Source of the DNA: Sipunculus nudus
Lineage: Eukaryota; Annelida; Sipuncula; Golfingiida; Sipunculidae
Assembly: GCA_026874595.1 (NCBI GenBank)
Contig: CM049309.1
Coordinates: 67,002,926-67,066,925 of the forward strand
Reading direction: 5' to 3'
Length of the DNA stretch: 64,000 nucleotides
This document shows positions 33,040 through 45,621 of the stretch, in pieces. Below the pieces are notes generated by a model. The model was not told the DNA's origin, searched no databases, and was given only the letters and a program-made list of their open reading frames with translations. A program made the position numbers and the translations under genes. Each line of letters starts with the position of its first letter. Within the stretch, counting starts at the first letter, position 1.

Positions 33040-33135
33040 AATGCTATGAGTAAGAGCCTGGGCCTGGATATGGGGATAAAACGCTCGGTTTCTCCGCTGA
33101 TGACCCAGGTTCGATCCCCAGCGTGGCTATGCGAG
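33040..33135 (+). mobile_element. tRNA-derived SINE fragment
   Basis: A B box CAGGTTCGATCCCCAGCGTGG follows a degraded A-box part (TGGATATGGGGATAAAACGC). Only the tRNA-like head is clear. Confidence 0.55.
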
Positions 33136-33239
33136 TATAGGTGAAGTGGACCGTCAAAGGCCGGTTGTTATCTCTTCGTTTCCTGGGTCCCTTCTCCTTC
33201 TTTACACAATGTGTTATTAATGTTTATTTATACATAGCC

Positions 33240-33640
33240 TTTAAATTGCTGGTAGGAGGCAAAAATATTGCACGAGGAGTCAGTTGTAAAGACTCCCTGT
33301 GGTGCCGCATTTGTTCCTTTTCACTTAGCAGGCTCACACAAATATCAGACCACACGCATATTATTTCCCTGCAATATAATTAATGAACCTAAATAAATGT
33401 GCTTTTTCAGTAATAATGTGTCGCCCGTCTTTTACGTAAAGGACAACGAGATTTTACATTTGGATATGACATCAAAGGTACGTTACGCTGTCATATGAAC
33501 ATTTTTTCTCAATTTAGCTTATTTGGTTTTCCACCGCTAGGGGCGAGGTATAATGTATTTGTGTTGGTTGGTTAAGATATTTGGTTTGTCTGTTAGTAAC
33601 TTTACTAATATAAGTATACAATGAAAGCCCTTTATTACAG
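33240..33640 (+). repeat. Older, diverged copy of the 34.6-36.0 kb flank
   Basis: It shares CAGACCACACGCATATTATTTCCCTGCA and neighbouring blocks (for example TTCACTTAGCAG and GTTTGTCT(A/G)TT) with about 34876-35040 and 36890-37040, but with many differences. It appears to be the oldest of three copies. Confidence 0.65.
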
Positions 33641-33933
33641 TTAGACAGTTATTACACTTGGTTCCACGTAAATATTGTATATAAATAAATTTTATTATTT
33701 TTATATATATTATATTATTTATGATTCTGTTTTGTCAATTTTATTGGGGTCCTTTACGTCATTATTTGTAGAAAACATTAAATTTTCAAACATTGACTGA
33801 CATCGGAAAGACTTTCTTGTAGATACGAATTGTTTTATTTGGACTCATTTCCAAAATTCCAAATCACTCAATCTTATCCGAATCTTAAAAGAATCATAAA
33901 TTCAATAAAATCTTTTTTAAAATAATTTCTTAC

Positions 33934-34641
33934 TGTCACACCACAGACGTAGCGGACATATATTCCCAGGAACTTTAGAGGCAAAAGTCCAGAAACGTCA
34001 CTCAACGTCACTCAACGTATAACAAAACAGGTTTATTCTTATCACGTCTCATAAATGGCCTTCAACGCCGTAAACTGGCTCCAATCTCACAATACAATTC
34101 CTCAACAGGTCTTTTGCTTTCGCCCGCCGTTAAATAGATCTAACATCACAAATACAAAGTCCACAATAATTCTAACGCCCACCTCGGCTAAATAAACATT
34201 ATCTCCTAGGATCAATAATCATCCTAACGCGGTACTTGAAATAGCTTCCGTCTTGTACGAATCTATATCTCACAACACGTCTGGTTGCAAAGAAACTTCT
34301 CGACTGACTCCTCCGGCGGCTTTTATATATACCTGCCGCAAAGAAACTTCGGGAAATTTCTAGTCAACGAATATTCCACAGAATTCTTTAAATGGAAATT
34401 ACCAGCTAAGCCTCCCAGAAGCATATAGACCTCCAGAATCTTCTGTCAGCTAACCATAACAAACCGTAGTCTAATAGTTTCCATCACTTGATACATAAAC
34501 AAACCGATCCACTGAACAACACAACTAATGATAACAATAAAAACATTATTTTATATAATTAACCACGTTTCCCTGACCATATCTTTTATTCTATGAGGCT
34601 CTGATTTAACCTAACATTACCTGGTAAATACATTTGTGACA
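33934..34641 (-). mobile_element. Solo LTR (708 bp), same family as 23253-24075
   Basis: It begins TGTCACACC and ends GTGACA. It is flanked by the 5-bp direct repeat CTTAC (33929-33933 and 34642-34646). The - strand has TATATATAAAAG (near 34330) and a downstream AATAAA (near 34035). Its start shares GCGGACATATATTCCC and CTGGCTCCAATCTCACAATA with the other LTR. Confidence 0.87.
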
Positions 34642-36018
34642 CTTACAAGTTCTCACTCTTGGTAATGATATCATCCCTCTTGGTCACGAAGTTAAAGACA
34701 GGAAAAAGAGGAATAAAAATGTGGTACTCTACGTCGCATTTGATTGGTCCGTGTAACTTCTATTTATGAGTATGTTATACTAATGGTGGTTGGCCTATGT
34801 CAGGGTCCTCGGTTACGTTATCATACATACTGTAAATATATTGTACATGTGGTCATTGATGAAGACTAGTTGTTCCTATTCACTTAGCAGACTTAGGCAA
34901 CATGTCAGACCACACGCATATTATTTCCCTGCAGAAAAAATACTGAACTCCGCCATGGGCAAGTTGATTATGTTTTTGGCTTGGTTGATAATGGTATTCC
35001 GTTTGTCTATTGATGACTTAACTAATAAATTTATGTACAGATCTTAATAAGATTCTGTTGATTTTTTAACTAACTCTCATGGAAAATCACATACAGTTTT
35101 GGAGGTTATCTGAATCACAATGATATTTTTTTGATAAAAGGAATCTATACCATTGTGACGATGTTTACCCGCCGGACAGCACATGCTCTTTTATACACGT
35201 ACCACGTGGTTGCCTTTGTTCTTTATCTCACCTGTGATCCAGCGATGGAGATGGTGAACCGTGACACAGTCTTTCCACAGACTGTATATGTCCAGTAGGT
35301 CATTAAATCTGATGGAAGTATATTTGTGTTCTTTGACTACTGATCTAATTTATTTCTACTGTGTTAAATTATAAAGTCCGTTCATCTGAAACCTGTTTTT
35401 CAATGTACTGATGAAAATGATAACTAAGAATAACGGATATAAATAGCTTTGAGGACAAAACCAGTCTATTGTGATGGTTATTAAGAAATAAATTAAGCGC
35501 ACTGTAAAATGTTTAAGCAATTTAATACTGCATTCTGGTATTAGCAATGTTGTCATCTGGTCGTAGTAGCTGCGTCATACATGTTCAATATCTTAGTGGG
35601 GAATATATATTTTTGTGTGCACTTCTTTCGGACCATTTATTCCTGCTGTTAAAGCTCCTGCATTTTCTGAAATTATTATAAAATAGGGCTAAATATAAAT
35701 ATATCTATTCATTAACTTAGTCATAATATATTGAAAAATAGAAAACAAAAACAAAAATTTGGCGGGGGGGGGGGGGGGGTTAAAAGATTCATTATTCATT
35801 CTTCTGCCGAGATAATAAACCACAAATAAAAAAAAATTGTCACAACGAACATATAAATTGTACCGTTTGAATATTTTAATATGTCCAATAATGCACCATA
35901 TAAATATAATATAAATATGTGAATATTTCCGAATAAACCTTAACCTTACACATAAACACACCAGTCGTAAAGATGATTATACATACATGCACAGATGAAT
36001 ACAAGGTTACTTTTATAA
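34014..36018. repeat. 2.0-kb tandem duplication, copy 1
   Basis: It contains the LTR from about base 80 to its end (34014-34641) plus 1.38 kb of flank. Copy 2 starts at 36022 (offset 2008) and differs by scattered substitutions and small indels. Confidence 0.92.
35764..35779. repeat. Poly-G run, also present shorter in the second copy (about 37766-37777)
   Basis: The run is 16 G in copy 1 and 12 G in copy 2 of the 2.0-kb duplication, showing length change after duplication. Confidence 0.9.
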
Positions 36019-36021
36019 CTT

Positions 36022-38015
36022 AACGTATAACAAAACAGGTTTATTCTTATCACGTCTCATAAATGGCCTTCAACGCCGTAAACTGGCTCCAATCTCACAA
36101 TACAATTCCTCAACAGGTCTTTTGCTTTCGCCCGCCGTTAAATAGATCTAACTTCACAAATACAAAGTCCACAATAATTCTAACGCCCACCTCGGCTAAA
36201 TAAACATTATCTCCTAGGAATAATAATCATCCTAACGCGGTACTTGAAATAGCTTCCGTCTTGTACGAATCTATATCTCACAACACGTCTGGTTGCAAAG
36301 AAACTTCTCGACTGACTCCTCCGGCGGCTTTTATATATACCTGCCGCAAAGAAACATCGGGAAAGTTTTAGTCAACGAATATTCCACAGAATTCTTTAAA
36401 TGGAAATTACCAGCTAAGCCTCCCAGAAGCATATAGACCTCCAGAATCTTCTGTCAGCTAACCATAACAAACCGTAGTCTAATAGTTTCCATCACTTGAT
36501 ACATAAACAAACCGATCCACTGATCAACACAACTAATGATAACAATAAAAAACATTATTATATATAATTAACCACGTTTCCCTGACCATATCTTTTTATT
36601 CTATGAGGCTCTGATTTAACCTAACATTACCTGGTAAATACATTTGTGTCACTTACAAGTTCTCACTCTTGGTAATGATATCATCCCTCTCGGTCACGAA
36701 GTTAAAGACAGAAAAAAGAGGAATAAAAATGTGGTACTCTACGTCGCAATTGATTGGTCCGTGTAACTTCTATTTATGAGTATGTTATACTAATGGTGGT
36801 TGGCCTATGTCAGGGTCCTCGGTTACGTTATCATACATACTGTAAATATATTGTACATATATCGTCATTGATGAAGACTAGTTGTTCCTATTCACTTAGC
36901 AGACTTAGGCAACATGTCAGACCACACGCATATTATTTCCCTGCAGAAAAAAATACTGAACTCCGCCATGGGCAAATTGATTATGTTTTTGGCTTGGTTG
37001 ATAATGGTATTCAGTTTGTCTATTGATAACTTAACTAATTAATTTATGAACAGATTCTGTTGATTTTTTAACTAACTCTCATGGAAAATCACATACAGTT
37101 TTGGAGGTTATCTGAATCACAATGATATTTTTTTTTGTTAAAAGGAATCTATACCATTGTGACGATGTTTACCCGCCGGACAGCACATGCTCTTTTATAC
37201 ACGTACCACGTGGTTGCCTTTGTTCTTTATCTCACCTGTGATTCAGCGATGGAGATGGTGAACCGTGACACAGTCTTTCCACAGACTGTATATGTCCAGT
37301 AGGTCATTAAATCTGGTGGAAGTATATTTGTGTTCTTTGACTACTGATCTAATTTATTTCTACTGTGTTTAATTATAAATGTCCGTTCACCTGAAACCTG
37401 TTTTTCAATGTATTGATGAAAATGATAATTAAGAATAAAGGACATGAATAGCTTTGGGGACAAAACCAGTCTATTGTAATGGTTATTAAGAAATAAATTA
37501 AGCGCACTGTAAAATGTTTAAGCAATTTAATACTGCATTCTGGTATAAGATGCTGTCATCTGGTCGTAGTAGCTGCGTCATACATGTTCAATATCTTAGT
37601 GAAGAATATATATTTTTGTGTGCACTTCTTTCGGACCATTTATTACTGCTGTTAAAGCTCCTGCATTTTCTGAAATTATTATAAAATAGGGCTAAATATA
37701 AATATATCTATTCATTAACTTAGTCATAATATATTAAAAAATAGAAAACAAAAAAAAAATTTGGCGGGGGGGGGGGATAAAAGATTCATTATTCATTCTT
37801 CTGCCGAGATAATAAACCACAAATAAAAAAAAATTGTCACAACGAACATATAAATTGTACCGTTTGAATATTTTAATATGTCCAATAATGCACCATATAA
37901 ATATAATATAAATATGTGAATATTTCCGAATAAACCTTAATCCAACACACAAACACACCAGTCGTAAAGATGATTATACATACATTCACAGATGAATACA
38001 AGGTTACTTTTATAA
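36022..38015. repeat. 2.0-kb tandem duplication, copy 2
   Basis: It holds a 5'-truncated LTR copy (36022-36651, ending GTGTCA) and the repeated flank. A few percent divergence from copy 1 makes it clearly older than the 21-23 kb duplication. Short frames in both copies are not supported as genes. Confidence 0.92.
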
Positions 38016-38282
38016 TAAAAAAATGCCTTATCTAAAAACATGTGGTTAGCTAGAGAAACTCATCTTGTAGCTCAACTCCCCTCTACTGGGGTTGCATTGA
38101 TCTGGTTTCTTCTGGTTAATACAGACAAAAACGTGGTTGCTTTAAACACTGTGTAAACCTCCCCATATTTATTACTAGCCACTTTAATAATGAAATCGTA
38201 CATTTTTTTGGTATGTGTATAAATAAAATAATAATAATGTCACAAATTTAGCTGGATATGCTGGTGGTATAAATTATAAACT

Positions 38283-38460
38283 GCAGTGAAATAAGACCAC
38301 CTCTGGGACCATGAAAGTGGTCTTAATTCGTAGGAGGTCTTTTTTTGATAGGTCAATTACAACCGATGTCCACTCAAGGGTGGTCTGAATAGACAGGTGG
38401 TCTTATTAGACAGATGGTTTTTCAGACAGGTTGCACTCTTCAAATTCTGACAGACCGTTT
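38283..38460 (+). mobile_element. Tigger/pogo-like MITE remnant
   Basis: It begins CAGTGAAATAAGACCACCTC and carries repeated GTGGTCTTA and AGGTGGTCTTATTAGACAG phrases typical of short pogo-type elements. The right end is not clear. Confidence 0.5.
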
Positions 38461-38683
38461 CAATCTTATCACTAGCGACACCTGTCTTCAACAAATGGCA
38501 CTCACTTATAGACCCGGACACAACAGACCATCATCACGCACAATGCGCATCCTCGCGAAAAAGGGTAATTTTTTTTTCATTAAATGATAATATTGCGCAT
38601 GCGCAGTGATGGTGAAGCTGGCTTTGACATCAAGATCATGTTTGGTGGGGCTCTGAGAATGGTTGTGGTGATGGTCTTTCCGT

Positions 38684-38741
38684 TCAGCCTGTGATCTCTT
38701 TGTATACTGGCCTTCTTCGTCGAGTGGAAATGGCGATACAA
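38684..38741 (-). CDS. SLC46-like terminal exon: end of helix 12 and tail
   Basis: The acceptor TTTTTAAAG ends at 38742. TG from exon 3 plus T makes Cys and the frame runs CIAISTRRRRPVYKEITG to TGA. It completes helix 12 and adds a positive-inside tail, which supports this otherwise short exon. Confidence 0.7.
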
Positions 38742-38868
38742 CTTTAAAAAGAATAATTTTAAAGTGTATTTTCAGGGAATATATTTCGTACTGTGTTATG
38801 AAACAGTATATTGAAAATTCTATTTCAACATAATGACATATTTAATTGCCCACTTGTTATGACATACA

Positions 38869-38952
<84 letters not shown>

Positions 38953-39361
38953 CTACACATAATTCGAACAACATTTAATCATACCCAGAGAGGCCGAGAG
39001 CATTAGGAGGATTTCAAATGTGTAAATATTGTTCCAGACTGGGATGAAACGCCATTATTTCAATTATAAATATTGCATGGTCGTCAGACGAGAGTGAGCT
39101 TACCAAGCGATAACGAAGCCATTGAAGTAGACGGCAGCCATCACTAGAAACACAAGTCCCGGTAGGATGTGTAGTGTAGAGTTGTAGATGTTGTTAAAAA
39201 TTAGCGGCCCGGCTACGTTACACAGTGACTCCAGCCACGCCAGGGAGGCAAACAGCGCACCTGGCGGGAATGAGAGAAACTAATATTAAAACCTACTGTA
39301 AAACATGATGACAGTATGTGTATTTTAAAAATATCTACATGATATTAAATTCAAATCTAGG

Positions 39362-39410
<49 letters not shown>

Positions 39411-39728
39411 CGGTAATAATAACAATAATAATAATAATAATAGACATAAAAGACATTACTTAAACATAATAAGAGAAGTAACTTATACGTGTACATAATA
39501 ATAGACATTACTTATATATAACAAAGATTACTTAAAAACTCTTCATTTCAAATTCAGATACATGATTTTTTCGGATTTGTTCGGATGATGTAATAAAAAA
39601 TGATGTTATATTTTAACTCGTAAGTGGATAAACTCACCTTGCTCTCGGGGTTCAACTAGTTTGGACATGAAACTCCGAATAACCTGCAGGACCAGTGTCC
39701 ATACCGTACCCATGGCAACAGCTGAAAG

Positions 39729-39816
<88 letters not shown>

Positions 39817-42800
39817 AGTAGAGCGCCGTTTTTCCGAAAGCATCGGGAGACAAGCTTTTTCTTTCGGAAAAACGAAGTTTCTGAAAATCGGTCAGCGGTC
39901 TAGCGGAAAAGTTCGTATAATTGTTAATGATTAACTAAACGTGATTTTACTGAGTGAACACTATGTTTTTTTTATTTCAACTTTCGTAATTTACGACCCG
40001 GACATATAAAATTATTGGATTTTTGCAGAGCGTGATCGGTAAATATTAATCAAACCTGTTTTTAGGATACGTGCGTGCCCTTTTTTTACAACAAATTCAC
40101 CGGAGTGAGGAAAGATCAAATGACATCGCCATTGGTGAAGCTCGGTCAGGTTCTTCAACAGCTCACAAGCGGCGCTAGTGAGGCACACGCAGAACGAGTG
40201 AATGACAAGGGAATTGAAAGTTTTTGAACGATCGTGGAGCCTACCAATTAAATGGATAATTTATAATTTTCAGATCTGACGTAGGTTTTATCTTATTTGA
40301 ATACCCAAGCCTCCTTTGCATACTTCGTCTTATAAGAATGTTCTCTCTTTTTTAACATCAGTCATCACAGTCGAGAAGCTCAAGGATTGTCAGCCTGTCA
40401 TCAAAGCATAACGCCGTCCGTTTTCCCTTCTCCGACTACATGTATTAAGACAGCAAGACGATCGTGTTTTAGAGGCGTACTTACTGACAGTTAAAGTGAA
40501 AAGCTGAATAAGCTGAATAACAGCGAGGTTATGTAGATAACACAGTTGTTCTTAGGAATGAACTGCATATTTGTATAGCCAGGTCCGTATGTAATGGCCT
40601 TGCACTTGAATCTGCTCGAGCACGAGCGATGCATGCATGACACCTCACCAATTTTAATGCGAGTAAACTGCTCAGTTTAATATATGTAATACATATATGA
40701 ATTAATATAAAAAGTTAAAAATGTTGATCAGGGAACAGTTACACTTGATCAATGAAAGCTTTTCTGGTTTGTACTATAGACATTATTTTTTTATTTATAA
40801 AATTATGGAAATAAAGATTTATTGATGTTGCACAAAGTGACACAGAAACAAAGCTGTAGCTGGGTTTTTTATATATACCGCAGAAAATTGATACATAATT
40901 AATATACTAATGTTAAACAATTGTTTGATTATTGACAATGTTTACGATCATAATGAAATAATTGTTGCAAAAATAAAATTAAAAATACCTAAAGGCTACA
41001 TAAATATTTGATTAATTATTAAAAGTTTTATAAGGATATTATTGGCAATATCATTGAAAATATTTACACCATCAATGATAATCATATATGTTGCAATAAT
41101 CAAATACACATTGCAAATAGATATATAAAAAGTGAATAAACAATATGATGAAAATACTGGAAATAATAATCAAACTTGAAAAATAATACAAGAAAACAAT
41201 TCAAATAAATATAATCACTCAGTTAATTCAATATTAAATACTAGTAAGTCATTTAAGTAGAAAAATTAACACTGACAACAAATTAAATAAGATTTGTCAT
41301 TACTTATTAAGTTACAATTTCAGACATTTTGTCAGGGATTAAGGCATGCTCTGAATCCAGGTCTGGTATGACCTTAACCTTGATAAGTTCACACAGGAAC
41401 TCATTCTCTTTCTTAAACTGGTCGAGACTAGATCCCAATCAGGGTTTGGTCCGGCCTACACCCCGATCGGGATTTGGTCTGGACCAATCGCCGGTTGCTG
41501 GGCCTTGATATATATATTTCTTGCATATATCAGTGCTTGCAGTGGCGTGATCGATACAGCTAAGGTAGAGGCAGACTGGCCCCCACTAGCGTCAGTTATC
41601 TGATGATCGCCCGAGTGTTGATACCATCCACTACATCGGCATAAAATTCGGAGTAATAACAAGAAACTCCAACGTGCTTAACATTAAGGTATTATTTTTA
41701 TATTTGATAAATAACCACGGATTATACAACTAGTTGTAATGACTAATGCGAGGTATCTCCATGGCTCGGAAAGCGACGTTCGGTAGTCTGTGCAGTGGAG
41801 GATACCGGAGGACCCGGAGAAAACAACCGACCTTGGACGGACAATTACAACTCTTACTAATATTGCTTAACATAATATAAAATCAAGGGCATGTACTCTA
41901 CAAGATACAAAATCGTGGTTCCAGTTATTTAACAGGAAAGGTAACTGACAGGGTTATTAAGATACAGTATCAATCATATTTGCTTTTGCATCGTTTTTTT
42001 AAAGTTGAATTTGTGAATCTATAGTTTTTCTAATATAATGACCTCGATAAATATATAGCGTCATTTATGGTGTCGATACACGAATTACTTTTTCTCATAG
42101 TTTGCAGTTAAGCCTTTAATAAGCACATCTTTGTTAATATGCCAAAACAAAGTGGATTCTCCAGTAATATCTGGAATAACCGCACTTGTTAAGCCATACT
42201 TGTACGACCTCTGTTGGGAGTATGGCGAAACAGACAGAAGCTGAAGTTTGCTGGTCACTGCGCTGCTTTTCAGACGTAAACGTTACCCTACGTTCATGTT
42301 TGGCATTCATTTCGTTTCATTTTGAGCCACATAAATGGCTGTTACGTGATTCCATGAGGTAATCACGATGTTTCTGATGCGAAACTCTTAATTACCCGAG
42401 AAGTTAATGATCTCATAGCTGCATCACCCAAAGAGAAATTATGTAGCCGATTCAAGATAGTTCCATGTTCATAACATGGGGGTATTCATTTTCATATTGA
42501 TTTAATGCAGTAAAATTGAGATTCTTCGAAACAAATATAATGAGTGCATTAAGGCTGAATATTATGCTTGACGGCGAAAGACAATTAAAAATATATATAT
42601 TTATTCATTTAACTTCGTCGTAATAGTGTAAATAGTGAGTTATATTGCATTTGTCTTTCAATAATAAAAATGTAAGGAAAGCTTCATATGTTGAAATAAA
42701 TGTTTGTATGTGATTTGAATAAAAAACATTCTGTTTAAGAATTATCATGAGAGAGAGAGGGGTGGGAGAGAGGATAAAATACTTTACCACAAATGAGCAT

Positions 42801-43958
42801 CCACAAGGTGCTCATGAAGGTGCTCCAGGCCAAAAATGCTATACCGGAAACACATGACACCAGCATTATGCCGACATCCCCTATCGGATGAAGCAGCCAC
42901 TGGACCACAACGAGGCCCCCGATGCTCTGAACGACACTGCTGCCACCTACACACAAACCAAGTTCAACGGCTGTCAAACAAAGCGGTGGCCCTTTTAGGA
43001 AGAATGTAGACACGTTACCAGAACTAAAGATGACCAATCCACAGAACAAAAATAGCGCAAGACCCATTTGTAAGCTCGTCCGTCGATTTGTACCGTTATC
43101 TGTGACGTAGAGATCAACTGCACGCTGGTAGTGTTTCAGCTGAAATGGTGTTTTTGAAGCATTATCTTTGGGCATTGATTCTGGGACTATGAAGATGACG
43201 TAAAGAAGATTCAAAGAAGAAGTCACAAGAATAATAATCATCAAATAAAAGTAACCTATATGCTTGATTAGGAATCCAACTGCGAACTGACATGCCATAC
43301 TTGCTGCCTTTTGGACGATACTTACGACAACTATGTTTAGCGACCGATTTTTGGTTGTCGTAACGTCCGCGATATAAGAATAAGCGCCATTTTGGAATGC
43401 TCCATAAGTGCCCAGGCACCCTTCAACCACACTCGGCACGACAAGGAGCCAGACAGAATAATCCATTTTTATAACGAAAACGTACGTCCCACAAGTTACC
43501 AAAGAACCAAGTATGGGTAAAATCAGCGACGGCTTACGCCCTCTGGAGTCACTATATGATCCTAACAGCGGCGTACTGAACATAGCGGGTACCATCAAAG
43601 TGACTGTGATTGCCATCGAAACTAGGGAAGATTCTCTTTGAATATCCAGAATATGAGGATCCGGGTCTTTCGTACCGTTCCTTTGACATATATTTCCGTC
43701 TGCAATATCCCCAAAGTAGCTGTACTTTTGAGCAACAGCCCGGAAAAGGTACAGGTTTGTTATTAGCGGAATTGCAGACATGTAGAAAAAGTACAGGAAC
43801 ACTGCAGGATGAACAGCAATGAGACGCCATCTGGAGGTACTGTGTTGTTTACCTAGAACTTCTTGGCTAGTCTTCAGTAATGGTTTACCCTCTTGACTAT
43901 CTAGAATGTCTTGTTTGCTCTTCAGCAGCGGTTTTCTTTCCTCCTCAGTCATTATCAT
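38684..43958 (-). CDS. SLC46-like major facilitator (proton-coupled folate transporter family)
   Basis: Four exons (42788-43958, 39638-39721, 39104-39260, 38684-38741), each bounded by GT/AG, join into one 489-residue frame ending in TGA (38686-38684). SLC46 members are 12-helix membrane transporters for folates, drugs or peptidoglycan fragments, typically 450-500 residues. Seen: a cytoplasmic N-terminus with two copies of a KPLLK(S/T) phrase, helix 1 after HPAVFLYFF, NGT and NRS glycosylation-type sites, and the loop 2-3 motif LGSYSDSRGRKP that matches the family signature. There is a tail STRRRR after helix 12. The exon-3 phrase FASLAWLESLCNVAGPLIFNN fits SLC46 helix 11. The first Met (MIM) was taken as start; Met3 is an alternative. 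The substrate cannot be read from sequence. Confidence 0.88.
38870..38952. repeat. (TA)n microsatellite
   Basis: About 40 TA units with one TTTA interruption, in the last SLC46-like intron. Confidence 0.95.
39104..39260 (-). CDS. SLC46-like exon 3: helices 11-12
   Basis: The acceptor CCGCCAG ends at 39261 and the donor GTAAGC begins at 39103; it exits in phase 2. It encodes helix 11 and most of helix 12 (GLVFLVMAAVYFNGF). Confidence 0.87.
39366..39407. repeat. (TA)n microsatellite
   Basis: About 21 TA units between SLC46-like exons 2 and 3; followed by (ATA)n near 39420-39440. Confidence 0.93.
39638..39721 (-). CDS. SLC46-like exon 2
   Basis: 84 bases between CCTTTCAG and GTGAGT, phase 1 on both sides. 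It encodes a short stretch ending MSKLVEPREQ, the conserved cytoplasmic loop before helix 11. A (TA)n tract lies eight bases upstream of the acceptor. Confidence 0.85.
39730..39813. repeat. (TA)n microsatellite beside a splice acceptor
   Basis: About 42 uninterrupted TA units ending eight bases before the SLC46-like exon-2 acceptor on the - strand. The stop-free frames across it are artefacts of the repeat. Confidence 0.95.
39814..42787 (-). other. First intron of the SLC46-like gene
   Basis: About 3 kb, AT-rich. A dispersed repeat at about 41330-41850 contains CCGGAGGACCCGGAGAAAAC and GACCTTGGACGGACA, phrases common in mollusc SINE-like repeats (recalled, not searched). No other exon seen. 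Confidence 0.7.
42788..43958 (-). CDS. SLC46-like exon 1: N-terminus and helices 1-10
   Basis: 390 codons plus one base; the donor GTAAAG begins at 42787. It carries the GSYSDSRGRKP motif and most helices. Another frame reading on to 42735 is intron read-through. Confidence 0.9.
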
Positions 43959-45075
43959 GCAGATAATCTTTTTTTCGCATCTAAAAGATAATCAAGTGCA
44001 GCTGGAGTATCTTAGTTCTCATCCACAAAGTTATCTTTTTAAATGTAAAACATATCACTCTTGATCATAAAACCATAAAGGTTATAATAACAATCATGAC
44101 AGTTATATTTTTTATAGTAATAGAGAGTAATAATTAGTTTCGGCGTTATATTACATTTCATTCATTTGACAGAGCTTTGTTATTTAATACGTGTGTTGTA
44201 CCAATTAAATTTTCTGCTTGCTAATACACAATGTGTAAAGGGAAAAGATACTGACAAAAATGTTGTAAACTTCAAATGATTTGTTGCACTATTTATATTA
44301 AAAAATATTATATTTTATATATTGGACACTAACCTGACCCAACAACTGGTTATCCTGAAAGAGTTACAGGAAGACAACTTTTACGACAACACCAGGGACG
44401 TTTCCCCACAAGCAAGATACCTGTCCATGTGGCAAGTTTGTGTTTATACTGGCAGGTGTTATCAGTGATCGGGCCTGTATTTGGTTGTTTTAACGACAAA
44501 TCTGTTCCCGAACCTGGCCAAGTTTACGCCCTCAAACCAAAGTTGTCCTCTTTTTGTCATGTATGCTAGAGACACAGGTATGTTGAATCTGATATGGCCG
44601 TTGGTATTGTTTATAAACACTTGTTTCACTTTATGTAAGCCATCCACTGACCACGAAACATTGTAGAAATATACAGCTTTCTCTATTATGGAGTGGTTGT
44701 TAAATTACAATTTTCTCATTATTCGTTGATAATTGACAAATGTACATGTGAGGCAATACGCGCATTTTACACATTCACACACAAACACATTCGCATTAAT
44801 AGGACATTTTTTTAATTAATATTTTTGTGTGTTTAATCCCTATGATGTCTGTTGGGATCGGGATTTAAATAATGGGTTTAATTTTAGTTTTCTATATAGT
44901 AAACGTAACTTAGCATGGACAATTGGAAACTTTCTTTTCTCTCTTAGAACAAGACATGTAAAGTCAAAATAAAAATTCTTTGATCTTTTTCTTTGTGAAA
45001 TGCATGACGTGACATTTCTGGCTGTAGAATCCTCGCCAAAAATCGCGCAAACGCTGCTTAATATTAAACTGAAAA

Positions 45076-45367
45076 AAAAAAACACAGAATAACTACCCTG
45101 TAACTGAGCGAAAGGGCACATACATGGTTTATACCAGCCCGATTCTAGGTCAGTACAACTGCCCCAGATGAGGGCATTTGTCAGGGGTATACAAATGACA
45201 TCAGCTGACCCAGTGAACCGGTTAAATCCCGCAGCTGACTGGTGAATGTTTGATAAGAGTCTTAGCTCTCGGTACACTTTAAGGTGACGCAGGGTATTTA
45301 TAAGGTTGTTGTCAGGAAATTGGATCATGTTGATTATAAATGCCATGTGACACATTTGCATTGACAA
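45076..45367 (-). CDS. Uncharacterised open frame, possible exon
   Basis: About 97 codons from an ATG at 45367 with protein-like composition (for example SAAGFNRF, ALIWGSCTDL, a Cys-rich end CMCPFAQLQG). A possible donor GTAGTT follows the Gln-rich end near 45094, and beyond it the frame runs into a poly-A tract. I do not recognise it. It could be an orphan exon, a TE fragment or chance. Confidence 0.25.
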
Positions 45368-45540
45368 AGATATACAAAGTGATCACCTGATTGCTTGTTA
45401 TTCGACAATATTATATATTGACTGAAGATGTTTTATGCTCGTCAAGCAATCTAGAATCGAGAATTTTGATGTAACTGATGGATGTAACGTGATGGACGCC
45501 AAGGGAGTCGCAATAGACCGCCACCGTTGTTAGCACCGAC

Positions 45541-45545
45541 GACCG

Positions 45546-45620
<75 letters not shown>
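45541..45620. repeat. (TA)n followed by (GA)n microsatellite
   Basis: A short TA tract runs into about 27 GA units. Confidence 0.94.

Positions 45621-45621
<1 letters not shown>

Noticed and set aside
23253-34641. A single 11-kb LTR retrotransposon bounded by the two LTRs
   Set aside because: The LTRs are diverged, have different target repeats (CAGGG and CTTAC), and enclose the first exon of the GAREM-like gene with no gag/pol between.
34790-37026. Small frames containing a SYSLSRLRQHVRPHAYYFPAEK-like phrase as a duplicated gene
   Set aside because: The phrase is part of the duplicated flank (also seen diverged near 33300); frames differ in start and end between copies and show no coding constraint.
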